Program-made: the position numbers and the translations under genes | In this document: piece by piece, positions 22,121 through 35,189 of the stretch | Layout of the letters: each line of letters opens with the position of its first letter | Position numbering within the stretch: position 1 is the first letter of the stretch | DNA from: Patiria miniata | Taxonomy: Eukaryota; Echinodermata; Asteroidea; Valvatida; Asterinidae | Assembly: GCF_015706575.1 (NCBI RefSeq) | Contig: NW_024037051.1 | Coordinates: forward strand, 16,883,153 to 16,947,152 | Reading direction: 5' to 3' | Length of the DNA: 64,000 bases | The notes under the pieces: model-generated | What the model saw: the letters and a program-made list of their open reading frames with translations, nothing else | What the model was told of the DNA's origin: nothing | The model's database searches: none

Positions 22121-23574
22121 GTTTCAACAACGAAAGAAAGACTCGTCTTGAAACAGATACCACCGCACAAACCACAGTCTCTTTACAGCTGAATAACACT
22201 GTAGAGGTATCGCGAGAGCAGTGGTAAATTATTTGTTTGTTATCCCGATCATTATAGCCAAATCAACACACTAAGTAAAGTACATTAATTTCATTTTTAA
22301 TCGCGCTTATAAAAGGTCGGGCCTAGACCTTCAAGCGAGCTTATCAGATAGAATTTCGCTCAGATTACCAAGAAAACATATGAAGTGAATTGCTCAGATT
22401 ACCTGCGTATAATAACAAGGATAGGAGTCTGGATCGGATGCATATTTGTTTCCTTGGGTGCTTTTAAGCAGTATAGGCCTCGTAGCCCTCGTTACACGTG
22501 CACAGCGTGGAAGCCAAGGTGGAAGTTTAAATGTAGAATGTAAGAGTGCGAATTTTGTTAATTATAATTCATAACACAAACATTTCAATGTTGTACTCCT
22601 TAAGAGGCAATCATGTTGTGAAACAGGTTCTTTTCAACAGGCAAGTTATATTCCTTAAACCGATAACAAAAGAAACAAGACCCGAAAATTGTTTTAGTAA
22701 AACTAAAAGTAAGCAGAATTGTTACAAAACCAAGTAACTGTATGAATGGTTTGTCGTGAAAATTAAATTAAGTTCTGAAAACAACACTTATGCATGTATT
22801 CATATATCAACATGTTATGTATACCAATTTTATTATGTAGAAATGATTGCTTTTGTTACGTCATTACAATATACGGAATGTAGTTTTATATCGTTTATGA
22901 GTTTTATAATGTTAATGGCTATATAGTGGTGTCTTAAACTTTGCTTCATGGAAACTTCACCAATAGCCGTTTTCTTAGACTTTTCTTTAGAGTAGGTATA
23001 TTTTATGACCTTATAATTTAGAAATGCAAAATGTTTTGATTGATTTCATGATTTAATATCAAGAAAAAATATCAATTCAGCTTTTCATTTCAGGTTACAA
23101 AGACTTTTTAACCACCTGTTGCGGTTGTTTACTTATGTACATGTATAGTGTTTTAATTTTAAACGTTCGTTTAAAATCAATATTGTAGTTTTCTATAAAT
23201 ACTTAGATTGTAACTAATGTGGATGAGTTAATTGATGAAGGGTTTTCAATAGAGCATGTAGACTGTCAACTAGTTAAAGGACCAGGACATGAATTTTACT
23301 GGGGAACATATATTTCGCAACTTTCTTTTCTTCTTAAGGCATGAAAACTATTTGAATCGCATTGTTGGTTAACATTCTTTAAACGTTTAAAATGTTCCAT
23401 GCATTTCCTGACAACTGAGGGCGCTCTTGTAGTCTCTTTAGGAACACACTCTTCAGTTTAGGGGTTTTCTGTTCCAATTGTGAACCCAAAAATTTGTGAG
23501 AAAAGTTTTTGGACAAACGCAAAATTTGACTATGATGGAATTAACGAAAAGTGTACGTAAACTATTTCCGCTTT

Positions 23575-24140
23575 AACGAATTACAGCGCGGTAGATTGAA
23601 AGACTTTTCCAGTATTGTTGATGGGCAGGAAAAGATATATTATTTAATTGGAGGCTATTGTTATTTGCATGGTGTACTCAGTAAAATTGGTTGAATTTGT
23701 CGTTGAAGTATGGTCAGATTTGGGAAATTGTCTTGTAAACGATTGCATTAAAAGGTTTTAATTAAAACGTACAGAAATATTGCATTTAACACAAAATATT
23801 CTCGCTTTTAATTATTACAGCGAAGTAGATTAAAAGGCAATTAATTATAATCGAGTGTGTGGGATAGATATCATTGGGTTTAATTTAATATGCAAGGCGT
23901 ACTTTTGTAAATGTTTTTATTAAAATGCGCAGAAAAATTGCTTTTGTCACACAATATTATCGCTTGTAAGTATAACAGCGAAGTAGATTGAAGTATAATC
24001 AAGTGTATGGGATGTTATATTATTGAGTATGCCAGGTGTATTCGCGTAAAAGGTTATATTACAATGTGGAGAAATATTGCATTTGCTATAAAATATATGT
24101 TTTGCTTAGAATTATTACAGCGAAGTAGATTTAAAGGCCT
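23575..24140 (+). repeat. Degenerate TTACAGCGAAGTAGAT repeats, set 2
   Basis: Four blocks have the core near 23581, 23815, 23973 and 24115. The last three are about 140-160 bases apart, each with a matching AT-rich lead. They correspond to the set downstream of copy 4. Confidence 0.5.
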
Positions 24141-25044
24141 TCGAGTGTTGTTTTGGATTTCATATCATTGTAAATCAGTTGAACACCAAGATGTACTTAA
24201 CATTAAGTTAACTTTGATTGTACTCAGATTTGAACCGAAAATAGCAAAGGTTTGCTTAAAAAAAGTCATGCACGCAGAATATATATCGAAAGACAGCTTA
24301 ACATTTCTTAATCGAGTGTTCATTATCATGAGTTGAGTGTTTGTGATTTGTCTAAAAAATCAATTCATTATGGGATGCGCTCTGTCGCATGAAGGGAGAT
24401 TGAGAACAGCCATTTGTAGCTGTATTCGTTGACTTCAACGCCTCATCTACCCCCCCCCTAGCCACCCCCTTTGAACAATTATGGATCCGCCTGATTTAAA
24501 AAAAACTATAGTTACAACTTATCGTTACAATGCTGTGCCATGCAACATATCCAGGGAACATGGATTTCCTAATCCATTTGGTTTTTTTTAACGCGTGAGC
24601 AAAGTGCAGCTCGTTGATTTCTACGAAGTGAGCGATACAATTGATAACGTATCATGAAATTCCAACGACTTGCGTCACCATTATTGGTCAACCTGATTAT
24701 TCCAACTCAGGGGACTTCCCCGTAAAAGTGCAACCAGCGTTTCAATCTCTTCAAGGTCATGGTTAATCATAAGCACTCAGCCCCCAGATCTCTCACCCAA
24801 TCAAAACAGACCTTACAATAGATGGGACTTTCCAGGAAAACGATCGGCCAAATTTAACAATCTTGAAATGTCAATGGTCAACCCACCAAAAATTGAAAAG
24901 AAAAGAAAGATGACAACGTTGATCATCACTTTTCTGTGCAGCCTGAACACCTGTGAGAGTTTTGAGTATTTTTTAAAAGACTCAAGTATGGGGATTTATC
25001 ACTTTTGTCTATGGGAATGTTTAAACTGCACCCTATAGACTTAC

Positions 25045-25079
25045 AAAAATGGCCGCCGCGCCACGCATGCGCTATGACG
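25045..25079 (+). promoter_or_regulatory. GC-rich YY1/NRF1-like block after copy 2
   Basis: AAAATGGCCGCC followed by CACGCATGCGCTATGACG stands out from AT-rich surroundings. It is identical in the copy 4 flank (48602-48636) and missing from the long-tail flanks. ATGGCCGCC resembles a YY1 site and GCATGCGC an NRF1 core. Promoter function is inference. Confidence 0.35.
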
Positions 25080-27470
25080 CGAAATAGTTTTTTTTTCTGT
25101 AGGCGGAACCAAGGAGGAGGGAAGAAAAAGTATTTCAAAGGGGTCACCTCTTCGGCGGATCTGCAACAAGTTCTCACAAATATTCAAAGGTCCGATAAGC
25201 CATCAGCCGATTAAAGCAATGTCGAGAAAAATAGGGGAGGGGACTTATGGGGGTTGAGAAGAGCTGGAACTCAATTAACGCCACGAGGGCGCTATATAGC
25301 AGGGAAATGCTATAACAGTTTCCCATAAAAGTTTCTCATGTTCAGGGCTGATGAAATATGAGTAAGGGATCCTTCTTTTTTGCCGTAACAGTGGCTTTGG
25401 GAAAAATAACAAACTTTCGGCTATTGAGGGTACACCCCAGTAAATAGACAAAAAATCCGTCAGCCGAGCTCATATATAAAAGTTATACACTCAAATTATT
25501 CTATATTAGTGAGTTTTGAGATTGGGGAATTGAAGACATTTGGCACTGCACCTCTGGCCTGAACTTGGGGCCTCCTCTTCTGAGCATTTTGGATGCAATT
25601 CGGTCCGAAAGTGGCGCTATTTAGCCATGTTGTAGAGGAACCTTTTTTCCAAAATGGCTACTTTTCCAGTTTGGGAAATATCATTCGTTTTAGGGCTGGT
25701 CCTCTTTGGGTGAGACTTTTGAGACAGCCTGAACACCTGTAAGATTTTTGAGTAATTTTAAAAGAATTTTATACTTGGGTGCATCCTTTAGGAACCGAAG
25801 AGAAAATCGAAAGATAAGTCATATTATACGTAGGCCTATAGTTCACAAATTAACGGCCCGGTATTGGGCTACAAAACGCGTTTTAAACGAAACGATATTA
25901 ATTGGATAAAGGATTTAAAAGTAGGATATAAACGTCCGCACAACATTTCTTTTAAGAAACTGGGCTTTTTTTGTTAATATTCCAGCGAGAACGAATTTCG
26001 GGGTCAACATTTTGACTATCAGGAGTCGTGATCCTGCCGCACATGTTCCACCGGTGCGTCGCATTCTGCGGACGTACGAGAAACAACATCTGTGTATTGG
26101 TGCTGTTTGTATTATGTGTTGTTACAAACACAACGTGTACAGAACACTGAATGGACACAGCTGGAAATACGTATGCCTATGCCACAAAATGTCCGGCGCG
26201 TCAAAAGTAATCAATCGGGATTTTTTGTCTTTTTCTCAAGAACAGTGCGACATTTGGTTAGTTTGCTTTCATCCAGACCTTTGCAAATATGGTAAGTAAA
26301 CAATCCAAAACATAAAATTCTTCGTTTTTTAAAATATAATTATAATTGGATAAATAACAGAATTAATCAAATTGAAACTTACCGATCAATACATCTCAGA
26401 TGATATTCCAATGTTATGCATTTTTTCAAACGATATAATTCCGTGTGGTGAGTGAGATATTTGGATGTGTACTCCAGTAACAGATATCAAGGTCAGTAGT
26501 CTTCATCTGTGAGTGCCTGAGTGGACGATGAAACGTGGTTCCACATGAGCCGCTTGCCAAACTTCCTTGTGGTTGGTGTAAAAAATCCTCAATCTCGTAC
26601 TATCGCATTTTAATAATTTTTTTTAATCCAGTATTTTCCGCAGTTGTAAAACTAACACACGTGTATAACTCCGTTTGGATTTGAGAGGTAATGAAGGGCC
26701 TGTGTTTATGCACCACAACCCACACGTGGTGACCGCATGCATGTGACTCTCAATGTAGACCCTATTTCTAGGACAAGACATTTTATCACGTAATGATCAA
26801 ATCCATTATACTCCACGGAAAAATTGGTTTGGTGCCGTGTGCAAATTTCCATGCTTGCCGTTTAATCTCTCACGATTGCGGACGTAATATGAATATATCG
26901 TCTTTTTATAGCAACCGTCGGGATTCTAGGCAGCCAATTAGCGTTGGGATTCTAAACAGCCAATCATCGTTAATGGTTGCCGCCAAATTGATTGACCAAT
27001 CCGTAGGCAGGAAAACGTATTAATCGCTGTGTGTGTGTTTTATGTCGCAGCTTCAAAGACAAACATGCAAGTTTAGTTTGAAAATAAGTGCCCTCCTCCT
27101 CCCCAACAATCCTTCCTTTGTAATGCGTTGCAACTGGTTCGGTTGAGAAAGAGGAGGCGATTTTCGTACCAAATAAGAAGTCGAACAGTAGAAAATTGGA
27201 AAAGATTATTTTTGGGAAGGTGTGGACGTCATAATTAAAATGAATGTGAAAACACGTAATGCACGTTGGAAATAACAACACCCAAGTACACGATATGACT
27301 CCAGTACTTGCCAATTGCGGTATCGAATCGGGATACAGGAAGAAAGTATCCTATCCAGGGCTTACTATTGGAAACGAGGTTGAAAGTAAAGTAGACCCAC
27401 TGGGGACGAGGTTGTGCTCAGGGTTCTAGAAACTTTCTGTTCGCTTTGTGGTGTTATTTGATCTTTTCAG

Positions 27471-27690
27471 TTCAAATAATACTTGCTACTGAGCTGAATG
27501 CACTGTGCACGTTTCAGCTGAGAACGGGTCAGAACCAAAGTCACAATGTGTTTATTTTTATCTCTTTGTATGGTGGGACGCTGCTTTTTTTCTCACTAAC
27601 CAACGTAATTTGTGCTGAAATGTCAGGTGACTCAGCAGCATATAGCTTGGGAGAAAAAAATACAACAAAAGAGAGAAGTGAAAATCCCAG
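27471..27690 (+). other. Candidate non-coding exon A (set 2)
   Basis: A 220-bp block with edges ATCTTTTCAG and CCCAG/GTAAGC. It is the counterpart of 7241-7480 and a possible leader exon for copy 3. Confidence 0.4.
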
Positions 27691-28777
27691 GTAAGCAGAA
27701 CAGCCTCATGATAGGGTTGTTGTCTGGGGACTGACTTAGCACGAATAGTACACCGTGTCCCGGTAAACATATGCATGAAGGAATGGCTATACATTTCTCA
27801 AAAATATAGAATCGGGGATTTTAGTTACTTAAAATTGTAAAGCACACAGTTTTATTTACAACTGGTGAATCTCTCATGAAGATCCGTTGATGCTTATTGG
27901 ACATATGGAGGCCTATCTGATTAGGCTCCATTCCAAAGAATGTTATGCTATTTTGTACGACACAGCACCTGACACTCCACATTCTAAATGTCTATTAGAC
28001 ATTGCTATGATATCTTGTATTAGCCACATTCCAACATTACAAACTTTGCTAAGATACGTTCTTTGCTAAGATACGTTAAGATACAAGTTCTGTTAAAACA
28101 CAAAATATGCTCAGTTAAAGCACAATAATAACGCTCATGTAACATTATTAAAGTAGGGCCTACAAGGCCTGGATCTGTCTTGAACTACAAATGCAGACAC
28201 CTAAAATTACTTCAACACAAAACCCCCCTACTGTGTCGGATTACCATTGGGGCGGTGTAAAATTAGCATTTGAAGAGCTGTGACATCTCTGGATTTTATC
28301 AACAGATTTTCATAGGAATTGGAGTAGTTGTAGACAAGACTGTATTTACAGTGCTACAAAACTGAACACTAAATCTATGATTCCTTTTTAAGGCAGGTAC
28401 GGTTTGCTAACTTTCCAACCGATACAAATAGAACAAATTCAACAACAGGGCTGACCCAATACTCAACCCATTGCTACAAAAGAGAGGACATGCCCCGTAT
28501 TTGTGTGCCTAATTTCGCAATTTTTCCCAGGTAAAACTAAGTCATTACAATGCATACATGAACGTGACTCTACGGTCTACCTAAATACTACAATACAAGG
28601 GACTTCCCCCGAAAGTACCCGGCTGAGTTTTGCAATCTCTCCAGGGTAATATTTTACATCATAAAGAGGTATTTGAAAAAAAAATTGTGTGTAATGCTCA
28701 TACTGCACAATCCCATTGGGTTTACGAACGTACACGATTCTCGCTGTAAAGTGATTGGAAATACATGTTCTACACAG

Positions 28778-28843
28778 TTGCACTTTTAGTACTGCGGACA
28801 GACTGACTGGGAATTCTCGAGCGATTGCACAGAAAATTGAAAG
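28778..28843 (+). other. Candidate non-coding exon B (set 2)
   Basis: A 66-bp block with edges TTCTACACAG and AAAG/GTAACT. The coding exon of copy 3 starts only about 940 bp downstream. No exon C block was found in between. Confidence 0.45.
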
Positions 28844-29783
28844 GTAACTTTTTATTTGTTTCCATGAGTCATGTCGCCAAATCTTAAAACTAAACTTAAA
28901 TATAGGTTTTCCCGGCCAACTTCACCAAGTTTTCATTCAATTTAACACCTGGCTCATTTCATTTAGATTGAAATTCAAAGAGCACGCAGATCGTCATTTA
29001 ACAATTAAAAAAATTGTTCAATTTCACCATCTGAGCAATCTATCGTATTTTAGCTTCACTCGTCCCTGTAAAAGATGCATTCAAATTAAAAGTAGCGCGT
29101 TGATCATTCAATTTCGTCTGAATCAGTAGCAAGGGGTTGATCGGGCATTCATTTTAGACCGGGAGCTTGGTTGAGTTTAATTAACAATTTGAGAACAAAA
29201 GGTTTGATGGTACCTATCGATTGCCCGTCGGGGGGTAGTTCCGAAATGGCCATTCTTAAGTTGCCCTAGGTCGGATGGGGGTCAGGGGACCAAGGTCAAG
29301 AGTCCTAAATTTCGAGTTTAATTAACATGTCGCGCACAAGCGCCATTTTGGGACTTAAGTCTTCAGATTGACCCCCTGATACCAATACTTTAGAATGGAA
29401 AAAAGTCTGATAAAATTACTTAAGAATGAGTTAAAGATTGTATTTATATATGTTTCTATATATACAAATGTACACGTATATGTCCTGGTCAATAGTAGGG
29501 TTCATTAGGCACATTATTTTTGCCCCAACCGTGCCCAAATTTAAGAGCATGAAATACGGCGTGCAGATCCAAGACGGTCTGAGAATCATTTTAAGAAGTG
29601 GACCCACCTTGAGACCTGCCGATTTGGGGGCGGAGCTTGAATAAGTCTTGTCGGCAACAAGTTGTTTGGGGAACGCCTGTAAACAACCCACATTTTGTTG
29701 CAACTCCACTCTCTTATTTTGACCAAGTATGCCTACTCAGTAGTTATAGTCTTTTAAAAATTCTCCGTTTTTTTTGTTGGCAG
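28844..29783 (+). other. Short putative 5' intron before copy 3
   Basis: I see no gene or element. The middle (about 28910-29630) does not match the other intervals. The last 140 bases, ending in a T run and GGCAG, match the stretch before copies 2 and 4. This suggests exon C was lost by replacement or deletion here. Confidence 0.45.
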
Positions 29784-29784
29784 A

Positions 29785-32700
29785 ATGAAGCCTGTAATGA
29801 AGAGACCTCTTTTCTGGCTGGTCATTTTTTTGGCCTTTGTTTTACCAGAAAATTCGATATCGGCTATGGATCTGCAGTTACCTAGTAACAATCAGCCTCG
29901 GTGCTTTGGAATCTCAAGAGGTAAACATTTTGTTCTTGGATTTATTGATAATAGCGATGGCGGCCGCCCCGAATCCAGGGAGCTGTTTATTTTGGTGGTG
30001 GCGTTCAGTAATCAGCAAACCACAGTCACCATCAGCAGCAAGCACGAAATAGCAGGGGAACCATTCCAGGAGACCTTTGTGATCGATGCAGGTGGATTTA
30101 TAAGGACCAACGTACCGGTTGAACTTGTGATGGAAAACACTGAGAGAGGCCACAAGGTGCTGGACATTTCAGCAAGCTCTGATGTTTCTGTTTACGGTCT
30201 GATGTATCAAGATCACACCACTGACGGTTTTCTCAGTATACCCACCAATAATCTTGGCATGCAATATGTGGTGACGACGTCAAGACCAATAGATGACGAC
30301 AATTCGCAGTTTGCTGTCATTGGGACAGAGGATTCCACTTTGGTCCAGGTTATATTACGAGGAGCTGTTACATTCGAAGGGCAGAGCTATAGTCCAGGTG
30401 ATGTGTTGAGATTCACTGTCAATGAACTAGAGGCAGTTCAAATCCAAGGTCGGATTTTGGTAGATTTAACAGGAAGTATCATTCAGAGTGACAAACCAGT
30501 TGCTGTGTTCAGTGGCAATGAATGCACAAACCACGCTGGTTCATATTGTGACACGGTGACTGAGCAATTGGTACCCGTTAAGAGCTGGGGACAGAAACAC
30601 ATCTACACCGCAGCCCGCAGTGACGATGACAACATCTACCGCATTGTTGCTTATTTCGGCAAAACCAATCTTACCATCCCTGGCCTTGAACACCAGTCGT
30701 TGGAACCGGGTGAATTTTGGGAAGGGCGCCTTTCGGGTTCCGGCCTCGTTACGTCAAGCAAACCCGCTCTGATGATGCAGCATTTGGCGTCCATCGATGG
30801 TATCACAGTCGACCCCTCCATCATTCAGGTTCCTGCCGAAGAACACTTTGGGTTTGTGTTTGGATTTACGACACCTCCTCACTCAGGAGAAGATTCCAGT
30901 GGTTACTTCAATTTCATCAATATCATTGTGAAACGTGAATCTCGACAAACTGTGTATCTTAATCATTTTCCAATCAACGGCACAAATGCGCTTGTAAGCG
31001 ATGTTCCTCACACTAGTTACATATCCCTTACTGTTCAACTTCCGAAGGGTGAAGGTGTCTACTACGTCGAACAGATTGACCCTTATTCATCACCCCTCTC
31101 CGTCATCGTCTATGGGTATGAAAGGGCCGAATCCTATGGCTACGCCGCTGGTCTGTCTCTTTCCAGCAATAAAAAAGTGCTGAGGTTGACACCGTACTAT
31201 TTGCGAGAACTTGGTGGCGAGCTTTTCACGATGACTGTTCCCTGTTTGAAAACAAATGCTATTTCCTTTCAAATTGCCGCAAAGTGCAAATTTTCTACTG
31301 GCTTTGGAGACGTAATTGTTTCTGGTGAACGCACCGACTCTTACACTGTTGTCTGCATCACTCCCACCTTTTACAAGAACGGACTTACATCTGTCTATAT
31401 TTCACTTGACGACGGTGAATCATTTCCATACTCCGGCATTGTCTACGTTGCATCTGAAGACGATCTGCCGCCACTAGTACAAATTCAACAGGTAAATTCT
31501 GCGTATGGAGATGGCATCATTAACCTAACCTTCGATAATCCGATCATGTTCTCCTGGGATCCTAGAAGTCTTGGTGAAGAAGTTTCACATGTGACTGTTA
31601 TGATGCAAAATACAGATTACGACAACGATGGGAATCCAGTCTTGATGGAAGGTGTTGCAGTGAGGAGCAATGTCTTGAACAACGGTAGTCTGATGATATA
31701 TCCAAGCGAGCTTGACTCCCTCATTGGTGATGGTTTGTCTCTTCAAGCAACATATCTCACACCATCGGCTGTGTGCAAACGAGCTTTGCCATTAGTGATT
31801 GTATGGGCCATTAGAATCTATAAAGTTTTGAAAATAGTGAAAAAAATCTGCAATATTCCCAAATATCACTTCAAAACCACTGTTCCCACTGGACTTCCTG
31901 CATCTCCTTGCAACACAGGGCAAGCTGACCGAGACCAGAACTTCCAGGAGGCGAATTTTGCGAATTCCTTCTTCCATCCGGGTGCCGAGAAATGTTATCG
32001 GTCTGTTAATTCATTACCAACTGGAGCAGGTCAACAGAGTTGTTACGGAACAGACGGTAATATCCTGGTAGGTTCCCCTGGGGGAGGAACAGCCGACAGG
32101 TACAGTCCAGGAGATAACTTCTGGAAACATCAATGGTTCGATGTTCTTCCTTGGCTTTGCTTATGCAAACTGTCAAGCAACTGTGAAGAATATTACATGT
32201 ACAGGCCATCGGATGATTGTTCGGACTACGACCCACCTCGACCGGCTGGGGGTACTGGGGATCCCCATCTTACAAGTCTGGATGGCTACAAGTTCACCTT
32301 CAACGGAGCTGGAGAATTTCTGATGGCGTCTTCTGCAGTACATAACTTGACCTTTCAAGCCCGTATGGAGAGGTACCGCAACACCAACGCATCTGTGTAC
32401 ACGGCATTTGTTCTTCAAACCAACGATTCCTCCAAAGTCCAGGTACAGATGTCTAACATGAACGAGACATTGATTCTTGTAGACGGTGAGCCGTTGCGTC
32501 TTGACTCCCTCCCAGTCAAAGTTCATCACCTCAGAGGTGTTCGAATCCGCTTCAACTCTGATATGACCAAAATCAACATAGCAGTTAGTGCTGGCATCGC
32601 TGTCACCGTGTACATCGACACCGCGGTGATGTCGTTCATCGCTCAACTGGACACCAAGTTCCAGGGTCAAGTTCAAGGACTTCTTGGTAACCTAAACGGA

Positions 32701-33585
32701 AACCCAGATGACGACCTTCAGTTTCCAAATGGAACCATTCTGGAGCCTGGCTCTTCGCTAAAAGAACTTCACGATTTTGGTTTGGAGTGGTTGGTGGCTC
32801 CAGAGGAGTCCATATTCACGTACATTTCCCCATTTGACTACAGCACATACCACTTTCCTGAGTTTTCCCCGACCTTCGAGATTCCTGATCTGAACGAAGT
32901 GAGTCAGGAAATCAAGGACCTGTGTGGCGATTCCACTGAGTGTGTCTTCGATGCGGTAATCACCGGCAGCCTGTCTTTTGCTAAAGAGACTCTTGTGGTA
33001 ACAGTCACAATAACTGAAGTCAAGAAAGGATTGGTCAAGATTGTCAGTTGTGGCTACCCGGGTGATGTGGAGAACGGGTCGCTGTCAGGGTCTGTGTATC
33101 TCGTGAATGCCACTGTAGATGTGGCTTGTGATGATGGCTTCACCTTGAAAGGGTCTTCCAGATTGACCTGTCTTGAGGATGGTCAGTGGTCGTCTGATCT
33201 CCCTGTTTGTGATGACGTCAACTGTGGCTTCCCGGGGGATATGGAGAACGGATTGCTGTCAGGGTCTGTGTATCTCGTGAATGCCACTGTGGATGTGGCT
33301 TGTGATGATGGCTTCACCTTGAAAGGGTCTTCCAGATTGACCTGTCTTGAAGATGGTCTGTGGTCGTCTGATCTCCCTGTTTGTGCTGGCATGGAAAATG
33401 GAGAGGAGGGAGGGCTAGCACCTGGCATCATAGCTGGTATTGTTGTTGGTGCCGTGATTGCTGTGCTTGCAATCTGTGGTCTGATTTACTTTTTCAGGAA
33501 GAGAAACATGAAGAGAAACAAGTACAAGGTGGTCCATACGCGAAATGTTTATTTTTGTAAGACACAGCCATGCAGTGACGATTGA
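29785..33585 (+). CDS. Copy 3: IgGFc-binding/AMOP/VWD/two-sushi membrane protein, long tail
   Basis: The product is 1266 residues in a single exon, with the start one base after an acceptor-like TTGGCAG. Signal peptide about 1-27; IgGFc-binding-like region about 140-445; a hydrophobic basic cassette from A667 after CKR (664-666); AMOP from about 707; VWD with GDPH 825-828; sushi 1089-1142 and 1147-1200; TM about 1214-1237; 29-residue tail with YKVV at 1247-1250. Odd points: two AMOP cysteines present in copies 2 and 4 are serines here (S707 and S752), and the basic R of the RKR site is Cys (C664). All other domain landmarks are intact and the frame is open, so I regard it as functional but altered. 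It is closest to copy 4 in the N-terminus and to copy 1 in the tail and 3' flank. Confidence 0.93.
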   Translation: MKPVMKRPLFWLVIFLAFVLPENSISAMDLQLPSNNQPRCFGISRGKHFVLGFIDNSDGGRPESRELFILVVAFSNQQTTVTISSKHEIAGEPFQETFVIDAGGFIRTNVPVELVMENTERGHKVLDISASSDVSVYGLMYQDHTTDGFLSIPTNNLGMQYVVTTSRPIDDDNSQFAVIGTEDSTLVQVILRGAVTFEGQSYSPGDVLRFTVNELEAVQIQGRILVDLTGSIIQSDKPVAVFSGNECTNHAGSYCDTVTEQLVPVKSWGQKHIYTAARSDDDNIYRIVAYFGKTNLTIPGLEHQSLEPGEFWEGRLSGSGLVTSSKPALMMQHLASIDGITVDPSIIQVPAEEHFGFVFGFTTPPHSGEDSSGYFNFINIIVKRESRQTVYLNHFPINGTNALVSDVPHTSYISLTVQLPKGEGVYYVEQIDPYSSPLSVIVYGYERAESYGYAAGLSLSSNKKVLRLTPYYLRELGGELFTMTVPCLKTNAISFQIAAKCKFSTGFGDVIVSGERTDSYTVVCITPTFYKNGLTSVYISLDDGESFPYSGIVYVASEDDLPPLVQIQQVNSAYGDGIINLTFDNPIMFSWDPRSLGEEVSHVTVMMQNTDYDNDGNPVLMEGVAVRSNVLNNGSLMIYPSELDSLIGDGLSLQATYLTPSAVCKRALPLVIVWAIRIYKVLKIVKKICNIPKYHFKTTVPTGLPASPCNTGQADRDQNFQEANFANSFFHPGAEKCYRSVNSLPTGAGQQSCYGTDGNILVGSPGGGTADRYSPGDNFWKHQWFDVLPWLCLCKLSSNCEEYYMYRPSDDCSDYDPPRPAGGTGDPHLTSLDGYKFTFNGAGEFLMASSAVHNLTFQARMERYRNTNASVYTAFVLQTNDSSKVQVQMSNMNETLILVDGEPLRLDSLPVKVHHLRGVRIRFNSDMTKINIAVSAGIAVTVYIDTAVMSFIAQLDTKFQGQVQGLLGNLNGNPDDDLQFPNGTILEPGSSLKELHDFGLEWLVAPEESIFTYISPFDYSTYHFPEFSPTFEIPDLNEVSQEIKDLCGDSTECVFDAVITGSLSFAKETLVVTVTITEVKKGLVKIVSCGYPGDVENGSLSGSVYLVNATVDVACDDGFTLKGSSRLTCLEDGQWSSDLPVCDDVNCGFPGDMENGLLSGSVYLVNATVDVACDDGFTLKGSSRLTCLEDGLWSSDLPVCAGMENGEEGGLAPGIIAGIVVGAVIAVLAICGLIYFFRKRNMKRNKYKVVHTRNVYFCKTQPCSDD

Positions 33586-35189
33586 CGAAATCATTGACTC
33601 TAATTAATTTTCTAGTCGGTTCTTGTTGCATTCAGGCCTTTTCGAGGTCAGAAGCTTAATTTCACTGCAGCGGTATCGCGACAGCAGTTGCAAATTGTTT
33701 GTTTTTGATCATGATCATTATAGCCAAATCATTAATTAGTACAATTGATATCGCCGCGCTTAATATGTAGACCTTTTAGCCAGCTTATTACATATAATTT
33801 CGCTTAGATTACCAAGAAAAAATATGAATTGAATTACACAATCACCTGCGTACCTAACCAGGATATGAGTCTGAATCGGATGCATATTCGTAACAATAAG
33901 CAGAATTTGTTACAAAACCAAGTACCTGCCAATTGTATGATTGTATGATTTTATGGTATTTCGTGAAAATGAAATTGAATTTTGAAAACGACAGTTATAT
34001 AATGATGCATGTATTCAAACATGAATATGTTATGTATACTAAACTTTTTATGTAAAAGTGATTGCTCTTGTATAACGTCATTACAAAAAACGGAATGTAA
34101 TTAATATGGTTTATAGGTTTTATAATGTTAATGGTTGAATGATGTTTTAAACTTTGCTTTATGAAAACTTTCCAAATAGCCGTTTGCTTAGACTTTTGTA
34201 CAGAGTCGGTTTATTTTAAGAATGTTTACGTTTCAAAGGTAAAAGGGTTTAATTGATTTCAGGATTTAATAACAAAATAACCTTTTAATTCCTTTTTTCC
34301 ATTTAATATTACACAAATTTTAAAAGTAACGTTTGCGGTTATATATGTATCAGATGTTTTGATTTTAAACGTACGTTGTAAATCAAACATTGTAGTTATT
34401 AATTCTTAGTTTGTAACGAATGTAGATGGTTTAACCGATAAAGGGTTGTCAATACAGAACGAAGACTGTCAGCTAGTTGGGACCATGACATGAATTTTAC
34501 TTGGCAACATATTTTGTGAAACTTTCTATTCCTGTTATATGCATGAAAACTCTTTGACATCCCTTTTTTGTTAATTAATTTAGAAAGGTGTACTTTTTAA
34601 ACATTTTAAATGATCCATGGACATGCTTTCTCTGAAAAGAAAATCATAACTTGAAAACTTTAAGAGCGCATCACAAAAATGTTCAAGATTGTTGTTTACA
34701 TCATACACCAACATCTGAAAAAAATAACGAAATTTGAAACATTTTTATTTTCGTAATTTTAGGTTAAAAGTTATTTCGTTACGCATTTTCTCTGCGCTTC
34801 AAGCTACGATTTTGGTTTTATATTTCAAGAAAAGGAGGCCATTCAAAGAGCTTTATTATGATGTACAAGTTGGCGTTCTGGATGCTATAGTTTTGAAGAT
34901 ACCAGTATTTAAAGTTCGGAGGTCATGCTAATTAGTCAAATGTTGGTTGACCCGTATCCCCAAAACTAACGAGCCAAATTACCACAAAAAAAAACCACTT
35001 CTGGGTTTTTTTTCATAAAGGCCAATCATCACACCAAATATCGTTTAAATCTGTGAGGGTCGGGTGAAAAATCGTGTCGATTTGACACGGAATGACCTCT
35101 CAGCTTAGAGTAGAACAGGCCAACGATAACGCAACGTGTGACTATTATGGAATTAACGAAAATATTGAAATTACTACTTATTTCTGTCT

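Larger units (their letters stand above)
22121..27470 (+). other. 3' flank of copy 2 (short-tail type)
   Basis: AT-rich, with no credible gene. It aligns with the flank of copy 4 from 45645 and differs from the long-tail flanks by extra segments (about 24900-26990). An open frame near 26012-26299 is also open in the copy 4 flank, but most differences change amino acids, so I do not call it a gene. Confidence 0.6.

Noticed and set aside
26012..26299. 95-codon open frame also open in the copy 4 flank (49633-49905)
   Set aside because: Most differences between the two copies change the amino acid, and neither shows a known domain, so selection on a protein is not indicated.
26970..27314. Minus-strand frame whose C-terminal half recurs in three other intervals (near 5809, 36824, 50587)
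   Set aside because: The DNA itself is conserved between all four flanks, the frames differ at both ends, and no domain is visible; shared ancestry of the flanks explains it.
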